DNA from: Deltaproteobacteria bacterium
Lineage (GTDB): Bacteria; Bdellovibrionota; Bdellovibrionia; Bdellovibrionales; Bdellovibrionaceae
DNA: 64,000 nt
Assembly: GCA_017302835.1 (NCBI GenBank)
Contig: JAFLCC010000004.1
Location: forward strand, 248,001 to 312,000
Reading direction: 5' to 3'
The position numbers and the translations under genes were made by a program. Of the stretch, positions 15,516 to 23,864 are shown piece by piece (position 1 is the first letter of the stretch; the number at the start of each line of letters is the position of its first letter). The notes under the pieces are model-generated. The model was not told the origin of the DNA. It saw only the letters and a list, made by a program, of their open reading frames with translations, and did no database searches.

Positions 15516-17925
15516 TTATCACCTCTGGAGAATCAGTAATCATTTTGCGTAAAACGGCATACTCAACTTTGGAATGGTGGCGAGGATCCATGGGAATCGC
15601 CGTTACGAACAATATTTCATCAGCAGGAATGTCATTCTTTTTAAAAACTCTTTGGATTTCATTTCGAGCCTTTGAAAAATCAAATGTTTTGGAATCAAAT
15701 TCTTGTTTTAACTCAATCGCTACTACTGTCTGTGTCTCAGCATTGAGTTCCAAACCTAAATAAGCACACCGGTAGGTAAAGTCTAATCTTTTTAGCAAGA
15801 CTTCCGCCTGAACAGGAAAATGATATCTTCCCTTACGTTGAATGGCATTATTAGTTCGTCCTACAATCCAAAGATTTTTTTTTGTATCCAAATAGCCTAA
15901 ATCTCCCGTACGATGCCAAACTTTATTTTTATCATCTAAAATTTTTGCTGATTTAAATGCCTCTTTATTATTATAGTATTCACGGCAAACATGATCGCCT
16001 GTACATATAAATTCCCCAACCAGCAAGCTGGGATCTTTGACTTCAGAATATTTGATTTCAATATCACTCCAAGCACTTGCACCAAGAACGATGGGACCAT
16101 CTACAATCTTAATAAATTTGTATTCAAGATCTTCACTGATGTGTCCTACATTGACTCCCAGTTCAACGATCTCTGGATCAGATGCCACTTCCTCTTTCAG
16201 CATCTCATGACCTTCGATATGGGCCATAGGTTCGGCCTCTGTGGATCCGTACAAAATCCAAAGTTCCGATTGGGGAGCTACATCATAGAAAGCTCTGACG
16301 TCGTCTTTACTTATAGGTGCTCCTCCCGTAACAACTCTCCGTAAATGGCTTAGAACTATTTTTTGTTCTTTGCAAAACCGAGAAAGACCCACAAGCATCG
16401 ATGGCGCCAAGGTCGTACAAGACAGCTTTTCACCCATAATTTGAGTTGCCAAAATTGCGGAATCCCTATTCGAAGGTTGAGCTAAATTAATAGCTGGTAA
16501 GATAGTAGTTACGCCTGCAGCTAAAGAGTTGAGTGAAAAGATCGGAAATGCAGGCATATCTTTATCAAAAATAGTAAAAGGAATGACATGTGTTAAAGCA
16601 TGATGTTGCGCTACTAAAAAGCGGTGGGATCTATTGGCACCTTTGGGTTTTCCAGTGCTCCCCGTTGTGAAGGTAATTAGAGCTGGGAATTCACTATCAA
16701 CGGCAGTGATTTCAGAAAAGGAATGATTTAACAACTCATCAAATCGATGAGTCATTTTTTCTCCAGGACCATAAAGAACTCGAATTGGCATGGAGCTGAA
16801 TTCAGGAACTTGATCCACTAATTGAAAGGCCAGTTCAAAACTGATCATGGCCTTAGGCTGAACACAATCTGCACTTGCGCCCAAATGATGACTTCGAGCC
16901 CAAGAATCTAAAAACACAGCAATAGCTCCTATCCTTTGGGTGGCAAACATCGCCACATACATCTCGAGACTCATCGGTAGAAAAATGATGACCCGATCCC
17001 CTTTTTCTATGCCAATGGATTTTAATCCTTGGGCAAATTTAGAAATCATTTCTTCGAATTTTTTAAAAGAAATTTCTTGATGAGGAAGACTGTCCGAGAC
17101 AGCACCGGTCCATTTTTTTAGATCCTCTGTATTTACCCATTTCAAAGCAATTCCGTTTGGATTTTCATGTACATGTTTTTCTATAAAGCCTATGACATTG
17201 TTATTTATAGTCGATTCTGGAAAGTACCCTATCTTATCGATCATCGCATTTATATCCTCTGCAATTAGCTGGGCATCTGTCCACAAAGCACCATGCCCTG
17301 ATTGCGATAACCATCGAGGCTTTAAATAACGAAATCTTTCAACTTCTATTTTTTGAATGTCCAGGTTCATGGCTCTATCCTGAAGTCCCATGTAATAATA
17401 TCCAAGAACGTCTGATTTAAGATCTAGAGGCTTTTCTTGTTGAAGTTTTTTTCCTTCGATGGCTTGGAACCAAGTATTTGGATCCGACAAGAGATTTAGT
17501 TTATGGACATAATGTTTTTTGCCGTTTGAGGCATCAGACAATTCATCTGGGTAAATCATGTTTCTAAAATAATCTTCATAGTTTTTTTTGTGATTCATTT
17601 TGACAAGAATGTCGCTGACCACAGGCAAGGACAATAATCCCTTTGCGACGTTACTTAAAGCGGACTCATTTCTTAAATAAGGATTAATTAAAAATACTCT
17701 TTCTACTTTACTTTCAATCATATTCATTAAACTCATTAAACGATAACAACCCCAAGAATGAGCCACAACCATGACTCGACTTGAAGAATTTTGAATATCT
17801 AAAACCCATTTGTCGGAATAAGCATCTACGGCAATGAAATCAGCATTGGGAGATAAAAATGATTTTAATAAGTCACCATCAGAAGGATGTCCTGGATTTC
17901 CGTGAAGAAAATAAACGCGCATCAT
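15508..17925 (-). CDS. Alpha/beta hydrolase fused to an OleC-like acyl-adenylating enzyme
   Basis: The 805-residue fusion has an N-terminal serine hydrolase (1-245): VYFLHGNPGHPSD oxyanion segment, AHSWG with Ser57 as nucleophile, and SGHGALW with the probable catalytic His. Residues about 250-805 are an ANL-family ligase: ITFTTGSTGKPKGANRSH (P-loop), WILYGSTEAEPMA, HRTGDLGY, and HHSKVEYAVLRK with the C-terminal lysine. The stretch MPAFPIFSLNSLAAGVTTIL resembles OleC beta-lactone synthetases and related proteins. OleBC fusions are known in some Actinobacteria, but OleB uses an Asp nucleophile, whereas this hydrolase has Ser. It probably activates a fatty acid and transfers or hydrolyses the product. 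AAAGGG is eight bases before the ATG. Confidence 0.75.
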   Translation of the reverse strand: MMRVYFLHGNPGHPSDGDLLKSFLSPNADFIAVDAYSDKWVLDIQNSSSRVMVVAHSWGCYRLMSLMNMIESKVERVFLINPYLRNESALSNVAKGLLSLPVVSDILVKMNHKKNYEDYFRNMIYPDELSDASNGKKHYVHKLNLLSDPNTWFQAIEGKKLQQEKPLDLKSDVLGYYYMGLQDRAMNLDIQKIEVERFRYLKPRWLSQSGHGALWTDAQLIAEDINAMIDKIGYFPESTINNNVIGFIEKHVHENPNGIALKWVNTEDLKKWTGAVSDSLPHQEISFKKFEEMISKFAQGLKSIGIEKGDRVIIFLPMSLEMYVAMFATQRIGAIAVFLDSWARSHHLGASADCVQPKAMISFELAFQLVDQVPEFSSMPIRVLYGPGEKMTHRFDELLNHSFSEITAVDSEFPALITFTTGSTGKPKGANRSHRFLVAQHHALTHVIPFTIFDKDMPAFPIFSLNSLAAGVTTILPAINLAQPSNRDSAILATQIMGEKLSCTTLAPSMLVGLSRFCKEQKIVLSHLRRVVTGGAPISKDDVRAFYDVAPQSELWILYGSTEAEPMAHIEGHEMLKEEVASDPEIVELGVNVGHISEDLEYKFIKIVDGPIVLGASAWSDIEIKYSEVKDPSLLVGEFICTGDHVCREYYNNKEAFKSAKILDDKNKVWHRTGDLGYLDTKKNLWIVGRTNNAIQRKGRYHFPVQAEVLLKRLDFTYRCAYLGLELNAETQTVVAIELKQEFDSKTFDFSKARNEIQRVFKKNDIPADEILFVTAIPMDPRHHSKVEYAVLRKMITDSPEVIID

Positions 17926-18662
17926 ATTTTGATCCCTTTCACATTTAATTTTTGAAAATCTTTAATTTTTGGATTCTTGAAATAGATTGGGCTGTCCGAT
18001 TTATTCTTGATAATCAAAACTTTATTTTCATTTTTATCAATTTCAGAAAGCAATTCCGAACACACGACAGCCTCTTGAATGGAGGCATTTAAAATAGCTT
18101 CCAAATAACTCTGATAATTGTGAGAAAAAGGATAGACCTTCAAAATATCACCATCATCAATTTTAGAAGTCATTCGATGAATTGAAAATCCAAAATTATC
18201 TCCTTCTAAATGGGCCCAAAAATCACACATCAGTCCCCTCTGTTTCGGCAATAGACCATGATGGATGTTCACACAACCCCACTTTGGAGCTTGCAATAGA
18301 TTTCTTTTAAAAATTTCCCTAGTTCGAGCATTTACAATTAAATCAATCTCTTCGTCTTTAATAATTTGTAATACCTCTGGCAAATTAATAGTTGAAAAAC
18401 TCCAAACTTTTTTTCCTAAGCTCAAATACTTATTTTTACGAACGGTATCTGATCTTGAAAAATAATTTTTTATCAATTGAGCACCCAATCTTGTACCCGC
18501 ACCAGATAGAATTAAAACAAGGGCTTTTAATAAAATAGAAAAACTTTTATTTTTAATAATAATAAGACCAACAATATGAGTATCCTCAGCCATTTTTAGA
18601 ACAAAACGGTTGTAATTGAAAGGGACAAAGGTCAGATCAGAAGTGACTAATAAAGTTTTCAT
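17922..18662 (-). CDS. Formyltransferase-family protein (first gene of the lipid operon)
   Basis: The 246-residue protein carries the catalytic triad context of folate-dependent formyltransferases: NIHHGLLPKQRG (Asn and His) and SIHRMTSKIDDGDIL (Asp), preceded by IDLIVNARTREI. It lacks the C-terminal OB domain of methionyl-tRNA formyltransferase and is shorter, so it is more like the sugar-amine N-formyltransferases. The substrate may be an amino group on the lipid built by this operon. It overlaps the next gene by 4 bp. The first 90 residues are divergent and contain a hydrophobic stretch (ILLKALVLILSGAG). Confidence 0.68.
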   Translation of the reverse strand: MKTLLVTSDLTFVPFNYNRFVLKMAEDTHIVGLIIIKNKSFSILLKALVLILSGAGTRLGAQLIKNYFSRSDTVRKNKYLSLGKKVWSFSTINLPEVLQIIKDEEIDLIVNARTREIFKRNLLQAPKWGCVNIHHGLLPKQRGLMCDFWAHLEGDNFGFSIHRMTSKIDDGDILKVYPFSHNYQSYLEAILNASIQEAVVCSELLSEIDKNENKVLIIKNKSDSPIYFKNPKIKDFQKLNVKGIKI

Positions 18663-18787
18663 TTGGAACGTAAGATTAGTATAAGCTCGTGCTGTTATCC
18701 ACTGTAGACTTTTATACAGTCTAATAGTTCATTTCAAACAAGACCCAAGCCCTGTCATCTAATTAGAAATTATACCGATAGGATTAG
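18663..18787. promoter_or_regulatory. Divergent control region between the lipid operon and the AsmA-like gene, with inverted repeat
   Basis: TAGACT-N7-AGTCTA at 18705-18723 is a perfect 6-bp inverted repeat, a possible operator. On the minus strand TATACT (complement of 18678-18683) could be the -10 box of the operon, though its -35 match is poor and the leader would be very short. The plus-strand gene starts at GTG 18788 after GATAGGA. All regulatory assignments here are tentative. Confidence 0.35.
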
Positions 18788-21709
18788 GTGTTAAAAATTA
18801 GATACTTATTCTACTTATTTCCCTTCGTTTTAGGACTTGGACTGTACAAGTTTTATACAAATCATAAACCTAAACTATATGACGAAATAAAATTATTTTC
18901 TCAAGAGAAGTTGAATATCCAATTGGATTTCAAGGATATCTATGTAAATTCTATCTCTCCTTTAGGCATTGGATTTAGTGATATTTCTATAAAACAAAAT
19001 ACTCAACTCAGCCTGAAAGCCAAGGCTTTTGAAATAAAACTTATTGATTTAATTAAAACGATTATTTCTCATAACAAACAACTCATAGTTAAAATTAAGT
19101 TATCTGAGTTTAATATCTCCCTAAGTCCCTTAATTTCAGAAACGAAAAATGAAATGCCCTCTTCAAAAATACAATCATCAAGCAGTTCAGGTCAAAAAAT
19201 TGAAAACCTACAACAATTCATTCCCAGAAATAATTTTATTTCTGATTTAAATTTACAACTGGAATTAGAAAACGGAACTATGATTTTACTTACTCCAAAT
19301 GCCCCAGACATACAAACTAGGATTGAAAAATCGAATATCTATCTGTCAACTATTAAATCAGATATTTTATTCGACTTTAAGGGCAGCCTCCTCACAAGCG
19401 ACAAGAATCTCAACATAGACTTTCCTCTCGCGGTTTCTTCTCACTTAGAATTAAACAAAGGTTGGCTCCGCTCAAAAGAAACAACTCTGAATTTTATGGG
19501 AATTGAAAGTCAGATTTTTATAAATTATCATTTAGACAAAAAGTATATCGATTTGAAAAGTTCTGTTGAAATTTTAAATTTAAATTCTATACCTTATTCT
19601 TTGATTAAAAATATGCCCGTAAAGAAACTCATAGGATCCTTGCAAACAGACATCAAAATTGTCGGATATCTTGAAAAGTCTCCATTAATTTCTGGAAATA
19701 TTAATTTAAATATTATTTCCGGAAATTTAGAGTTTAAAAGAAATGACATTTCCACCTTAGGAACCTTCAAATTAATTTTAAAAACGAAATTTGAATACTT
19801 AAAAAATTTGAGTTTAAATGATTTTAATTGGGATATTGATTTGACCCCACTCTATTTTGAAAAATCAAAATTAATTAAAAAACCCACATCAACGGTTTTT
19901 TTATCTAAAGGCTCAGGAAGCTATAATGGAGATCTCTCTTTAAATCATTTCAATCTTCAATTTGACGACTTTTTAATTAAAGCTTCCGGTTTTTTAAGCC
20001 CTACAAAAAAATCAAATTTTACTTTCGAACTGCCAGAATTTAATTTGGCCGGAGTCGAAAAATTCCTGACCTTTTTGCCTCAATATCCAATTAATGGGAC
20101 TGTTGAGGCCAAAGGAGAAGTTCAAGGCTATTTAAATGATCCAAAAAATTTGAGCCTAAAATTAGAACCTTTTAGAGTGAGTCATTTTTCGTATATCCTA
20201 TACAAAACAATCAACGATGTTGTGATCGAGGGTCCAATTAAAGGAAATATCCTTGGAAACATTTCAATAAAAAATCAGGTAGCAGAAAAAGGGGATATCA
20301 AGGGCTCTCTCGACGCACAAAGCATGACAATTAGGAAAAATGGAGAATCTTTAAAAATCAAAGATGAACCATTAAAAATAGATTTTGCAACCATTGTAAA
20401 AGATAAAGTGATTCAAATTCCAAATTGCAATATCAAATCACTATTAGGTCATTTAAATATAAATGGCAGACCTCCACTTTCCCTTACTGATAATTTTGAA
20501 CTTAATATCATTTTGAATAGCATGAATTGGGATAGAATTAGAAATTTTTTGCCTAAAAATGAATTACTAGCAAATATAAAAAACCTTACAGGAAATGGCA
20601 AAGTCAATGTAAAAGGAAGGCTAAATCCATCAGATCTGAAAAAATCTGAAGTTAAAATTGTGAGCCAAACCCAATTTAATATAGGCGAAGTGAAACTTCC
20701 CTGGGACTTAAAAATCAACACTGACAATATAAAAAAAGAATCTAAAAATAGCACTCCTGATATTGAGAGCAAACCCTTTTTAGAAAGCATCCCTTTTCTT
20801 AGGAACTTGACAATTAATAACACCCTTCACATCGATAAAATTATTTTTAAAGATAATCAAACAATCGAAGATCTGAACCTAAATACAACTCTCAAGTCCG
20901 AATCCTTAATATTCACTGGTGCCATCAACAAATTTTTTGCAGGCACTTTAAACATTCTCAATATGACGGTTCCTCTGACTACCGCAGATCCAAAGATGGA
21001 TTTCAAAGTGCATTCAAAAAGTATCAACTTAGGGCAACTCATCACCTCCATTCTTCCTGAATATAAAGAGATTATCAAAGGGTCTTCCTCTCTCAATGCA
21101 GAGGGATCTTCGTATTTACCATCATCTCTTAAATTTAAAAAAGGACTTTTTGTAAAAGGTGACTTCAAATATGAGAATGGAAGAATTGAATCCTTTAACT
21201 TTATCAACTTAATAAAATCAAAATTAGTCAGCAATCCTGTAATTTCTACTCCGATAGCCTTGAAAGAAAACCCATTGGAAGGTATCATCGTCTCTTCTTT
21301 CATACTGAAAGATACCAATATAATCATTGAATCCTTTCTCGCGAAGACCAAAAGAAAAGAAGAAATAAGCATTAAAGGAACGTTGTCCAGTGAAATGAAT
21401 GCCAATTTAACTGCGAATTTAAAATTAACAGACCTGCCCCTAAAAGGGGATTTTATCTCAGCAAATAAAGACTCTGAAGGCTTTATTCATTTTCCAATTG
21501 AAATCAAAGGAAATTTACAAAAACCAGAGTGGTCCTTTCTTGGAAACACCCTAGATAAAATGATACAAAACTATTTACAAAGCGAAAAATCAAAAGTCAT
21601 TGCTTCAGCCAAATCTACGGCAACAAGAGTTATTCAGAGTGAAATAGAAAAGCAAAAAAAGAATCTCGAAGAGGACGCAAAGAAAAAACTTCAAGGTCTG
21701 TTTAAATAA
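18788..21709 (+). CDS. AsmA-like envelope protein
   Basis: The 973-residue protein starts at GTG and has a single N-terminal signal-anchor helix (YLFYLFPFVLGLGLYKFY). The remainder is long runs of short beta strands with recurring patterns such as GNINLNIISGNLEF, GTVEAKGEVQGYL and VNVKGRL, and the C-terminal FPIEIKGNLQKPEWSFLGNTLDKMIQ motif typical of AsmA C-terminal regions. It ends in a charged coiled-coil (SEIEKQKKNLEEDAKKKLQ). AsmA/TamB-type proteins bridge the periplasm and are linked to lipid transport to the outer membrane, which fits its position divergent from the lipid operon. Confidence 0.75.
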   Translation: MLKIRYLFYLFPFVLGLGLYKFYTNHKPKLYDEIKLFSQEKLNIQLDFKDIYVNSISPLGIGFSDISIKQNTQLSLKAKAFEIKLIDLIKTIISHNKQLIVKIKLSEFNISLSPLISETKNEMPSSKIQSSSSSGQKIENLQQFIPRNNFISDLNLQLELENGTMILLTPNAPDIQTRIEKSNIYLSTIKSDILFDFKGSLLTSDKNLNIDFPLAVSSHLELNKGWLRSKETTLNFMGIESQIFINYHLDKKYIDLKSSVEILNLNSIPYSLIKNMPVKKLIGSLQTDIKIVGYLEKSPLISGNINLNIISGNLEFKRNDISTLGTFKLILKTKFEYLKNLSLNDFNWDIDLTPLYFEKSKLIKKPTSTVFLSKGSGSYNGDLSLNHFNLQFDDFLIKASGFLSPTKKSNFTFELPEFNLAGVEKFLTFLPQYPINGTVEAKGEVQGYLNDPKNLSLKLEPFRVSHFSYILYKTINDVVIEGPIKGNILGNISIKNQVAEKGDIKGSLDAQSMTIRKNGESLKIKDEPLKIDFATIVKDKVIQIPNCNIKSLLGHLNINGRPPLSLTDNFELNIILNSMNWDRIRNFLPKNELLANIKNLTGNGKVNVKGRLNPSDLKKSEVKIVSQTQFNIGEVKLPWDLKINTDNIKKESKNSTPDIESKPFLESIPFLRNLTINNTLHIDKIIFKDNQTIEDLNLNTTLKSESLIFTGAINKFFAGTLNILNMTVPLTTADPKMDFKVHSKSINLGQLITSILPEYKEIIKGSSSLNAEGSSYLPSSLKFKKGLFVKGDFKYENGRIESFNFINLIKSKLVSNPVISTPIALKENPLEGIIVSSFILKDTNIIIESFLAKTKRKEEISIKGTLSSEMNANLTANLKLTDLPLKGDFISANKDSEGFIHFPIEIKGNLQKPEWSFLGNTLDKMIQNYLQSEKSKVIASAKSTATRVIQSEIEKQKKNLEEDAKKKLQGLFK

Positions 21710-21711
21710 TT

Positions 21712-23349
21712 TCAATTTATATGAATAATCATACTTTTCATTAGTGAATTCTGATGAGGGTAATCAAAATCCAAACTTTGCGAGGGTGCTTTGAAAATTT
21801 CATAGTTAAATCCTTTTAAGTTTTTCTTAACATTGCTAATTAAATCAAAATAATTCCACTTTTCAAAATTCGTAGATAAGAGTATTTTCCCCCCCTCCGA
21901 AACAAGCAAAGAAACATTTGTAAGCAATTCATCAAAATTTTTTTCAATTTGGAATACGCCAAATTTACTCCGACCAAAAGTAGGAGGATCAAGGACAATC
22001 AAATCCCACTTCTTTCTCTTCTTGACTGCAATTTTTAAAAAAACAAGACAGTCCTGCACCCAAAATCTGAATTTCTTTTCAGAGTCACTCGTTACCAAAT
22101 CATTAATTTCAAAATTTTTCTGACTCCATTGAATAAATTTTTGACTCACATCAACGGTATCAATGCCGCTAGCTCCGCCAACGGCTGCCATCAAGCTAAA
22201 ACCTCCAGTATAAGAAAATAAGTTTAAAATATTCTTACCCTTGGAGTTTTCAAAGACCCATCTTCGATTTTCCCTTTGGTCTAAAAAAAGCCCTGGAGAA
22301 AGTCCTTGATGGGTTCTTAACTCATATTTCGATCCATTTTCATAAGCAATCCATGAAATGGGCTCTATCACTTTTTCTCTTTTTTGCTCTTGAAGTCGAA
22401 AAATCCACAAATTGTTTTCATTAGGATCATCTCCTCGATTTTTCATTTGACGAATAAATACTGATTTTTTGAAAAACTTAGAAATTAATTCTATTACCTC
22501 GCCAGAAAAAGAAGCCTCTGAACTGTAGTCATAAAGATATAAATACTCCCCAAACTGGTCTAATTTTAATACAGGAATTTCTTGATGGAGCCAACGAAAA
22601 CAATCATTTGAATCCACTTGATAATTGAGTTTTCGTTTTTCAAATGCCTCTAAAGTTATTTGAAGTTCTCGCTTTAAATTTAAAAATTGACTCGCGAACT
22701 CTTCGGCCCACAAAGGCAAATCCGACTCATATGATTTTCCGAAAAAAGTTAATTTACCAGAATGTAAACAAAGTCTATAGAAGGAAGTTCCCTGGTAAAG
22801 ACTGTCTCCTAGAATGGGCATTTGAAGATTTTGACAGTGCAGGCGTATTTGGTGGGTTTTACCCGTATGTAGACGAACCGACCACAAGTACGTCTCTCCC
22901 ATTTTTCTGACAAACGAGAACTCAGATTCAGCATTTGTCTGAGAATTTAAATGACTCTTATAAATTTTATCCTTTTGAGTTATCTCTGTTTTGAATAAAA
23001 AATGAGGTTTTTCTTCTGAGTGATTTTTCAATAAAGAGAAATGACACTTATCAAGTTCATGAACCCTAGAAAGATTAAATGGCCTATCCGTTAACAAGAG
23101 ATATTCTTTAATAATCTCTTTATCTGCCTCTAATTGGCTGATTTTTTGAACACTCGACGCTTTGGCAAACAAAATAATCCCAGAAGTCGCCTGATCAAGC
23201 CTTGAAACTGGATACAACTTCTGTTTCAATTTTTCCGAAAGAAATTCTACCAGTCCATCCTTGCCTGAATCAACCGCATGGGTGTTTAATCCAATGGGCT
23301 TATTAAAAATAATAAATTCATCCGTCTCTTCATAACATAACCGCACCAT
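21712..23349 (-). CDS. RluA-type pseudouridine synthase fused to RlmK/RlmI-type methyltransferase
   Basis: Residues about 1-230 form a pseudouridine synthase domain: catalytic motif VSRLDQATSGIILFAK (Asp nucleophile) and RLHTGKTHQIRLHCQNLQMPILGD. Residues about 270-545 form a class I SAM methyltransferase of the RlmI/RlmK type: GLFLDQRENRRWV, NLFSYTGGFSLMAAVGGAS (SAM loop), VLDPPTFGRSK (NPPY-like motif) and ILLSTNFEKW. Both parts act on rRNA, so the fusion may modify two 23S rRNA positions. It converges with the AsmA gene with two bases between them. I did not see an upstream ribosome-binding site. Confidence 0.8.
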   Translation of the reverse strand: MVRLCYEETDEFIIFNKPIGLNTHAVDSGKDGLVEFLSEKLKQKLYPVSRLDQATSGIILFAKASSVQKISQLEADKEIIKEYLLLTDRPFNLSRVHELDKCHFSLLKNHSEEKPHFLFKTEITQKDKIYKSHLNSQTNAESEFSFVRKMGETYLWSVRLHTGKTHQIRLHCQNLQMPILGDSLYQGTSFYRLCLHSGKLTFFGKSYESDLPLWAEEFASQFLNLKRELQITLEAFEKRKLNYQVDSNDCFRWLHQEIPVLKLDQFGEYLYLYDYSSEASFSGEVIELISKFFKKSVFIRQMKNRGDDPNENNLWIFRLQEQKREKVIEPISWIAYENGSKYELRTHQGLSPGLFLDQRENRRWVFENSKGKNILNLFSYTGGFSLMAAVGGASGIDTVDVSQKFIQWSQKNFEINDLVTSDSEKKFRFWVQDCLVFLKIAVKKRKKWDLIVLDPPTFGRSKFGVFQIEKNFDELLTNVSLLVSEGGKILLSTNFEKWNYFDLISNVKKNLKGFNYEIFKAPSQSLDFDYPHQNSLMKSMIIHIN

Positions 23350-23428
23350 TCACAGGATAGTACTGCAAAAACAGAGCAATGGCCATTTGTTACAGTGACA
23401 CTATATTAAATTCCTAAGAATAATTTTT

Positions 23429-23454
23429 AAAAATTCAAATTAATTTGAATTTTT
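23429..23454. repeat. Perfect 26-bp AT palindrome
   Basis: The sequence reads AAAAATTCAAATT and then its exact reverse complement. It lies in the gap between the 5' end of the minus-strand fusion gene and the tRNA-Arg gene, so it could be an operator or an upstream element of either promoter. A small hairpin is also possible. Confidence 0.45.
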
Positions 23455-23514
23455 CCATAAAAGATATTGTTTTTATTTCTATATTTCACTAAAATAGGCG
23501 CCAGTATCTTAAGT

Positions 23515-23591
23515 GCGCCCTTAGCTCAGCTGGATAGAGTAATCGGCTTCGAACCGATTGGTCGGGAGTTCGAATCTCTCAGGGCGCACCA
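23515..23591 (+). tRNA. tRNA-Arg (anticodon TCG)
   Basis: A full cloverleaf can be drawn: acceptor GCGCCCT pairs with AGGGCGC; D-arm GCTC/GAGT; anticodon stem ATCGG/CCGAT with loop CTTCGAA (anticodon TCG, reads CGN arginine codons); T-arm GGGAG/CTCTC with loop TTCGAAT. The 3' CCA (23589-23591) is encoded. A 23-bp inverted-repeat element begins two bases after the CCA. Confidence 0.96.
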
Positions 23592-23592
23592 T

Positions 23593-23721
23593 CCTAAAAT
23601 TCCTAATAGGTCAAACTGACTTCGTTGCCACTTCGGGGCTTGCTTGTGCGACGTGGCTCACGCCACGCCTCCGCGCAAACCCCTCGGGCGCCTCGCATTT
23701 TGACCTATTAGGAATTTTAGG
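23593..23721. repeat. 129-bp GC-rich element with perfect 23-bp terminal inverted repeats
   Basis: Arms at 23593-23615 and 23699-23721 are exact reverse complements over 23 bases (left arm starts CCTAAAATTCC). The interior is much GC-richer than its surroundings and can fold on: GGGG/CCCC, then TTGTGCG/CGCGCAA, then an apical CGTGGC-TCAC-GCCACG hairpin at 23652-23667. The whole element could form one long stem. It separates the tRNA from a beheaded toxin gene. It could be a MITE- or REP-like mobile repeat or a structured RNA; no transposase is present. Confidence 0.8.
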
Positions 23722-23863
23722 TGTGCTTGTCTCGTGGTTTTTTTTTAGAGGGGCTAAGGCAAAATCACTTAGTGAGCAGTGCCGAGTTATTTACGTCATT
23801 AAAGGTGGCGCCGTGAAGATTTTGGTTTTAAAAATTACGCCTCATGATTATAGGAGAAAATAA
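23722..23863 (+). pseudogene. 3' remnant of a RelE/HigB-like toxin
   Basis: Only the C-terminal portion survives: SEQCRVIYVIKGGAVKILVL followed by KITPHDYRRK and TAA at 23861-23863. Residues RVIYVI and ITPHDYRR match the last strands of RelE/HigB-family toxins. The frame runs upstream into the inverted-repeat element and the tRNA, which cannot encode the missing N-terminus (expected catalytic helices absent). It is therefore broken. The antitoxin gene starts two bases later, the normal layout for this family. Confidence 0.6.
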
Positions 23864-23864
23864 T

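Noticed and set aside
7775-18662. Standard ole olefin operon
   Set aside because: There is no OleA thiolase, the hydrolase half has Ser instead of Asp, and UbiA, dikinase and formyltransferase genes are not part of that pathway.
17922-18662. Methionyl-tRNA formyltransferase (fmt)
   Set aside because: The C-terminal tRNA-binding domain is missing and the gene lies in a lipid operon rather than beside def or similar.
23593-23721. Integron attC site
   Set aside because: The arms lack the attC core sequences (GTTRRRY and RYYYAAC) and the inverted repeat is perfect, unlike attC.
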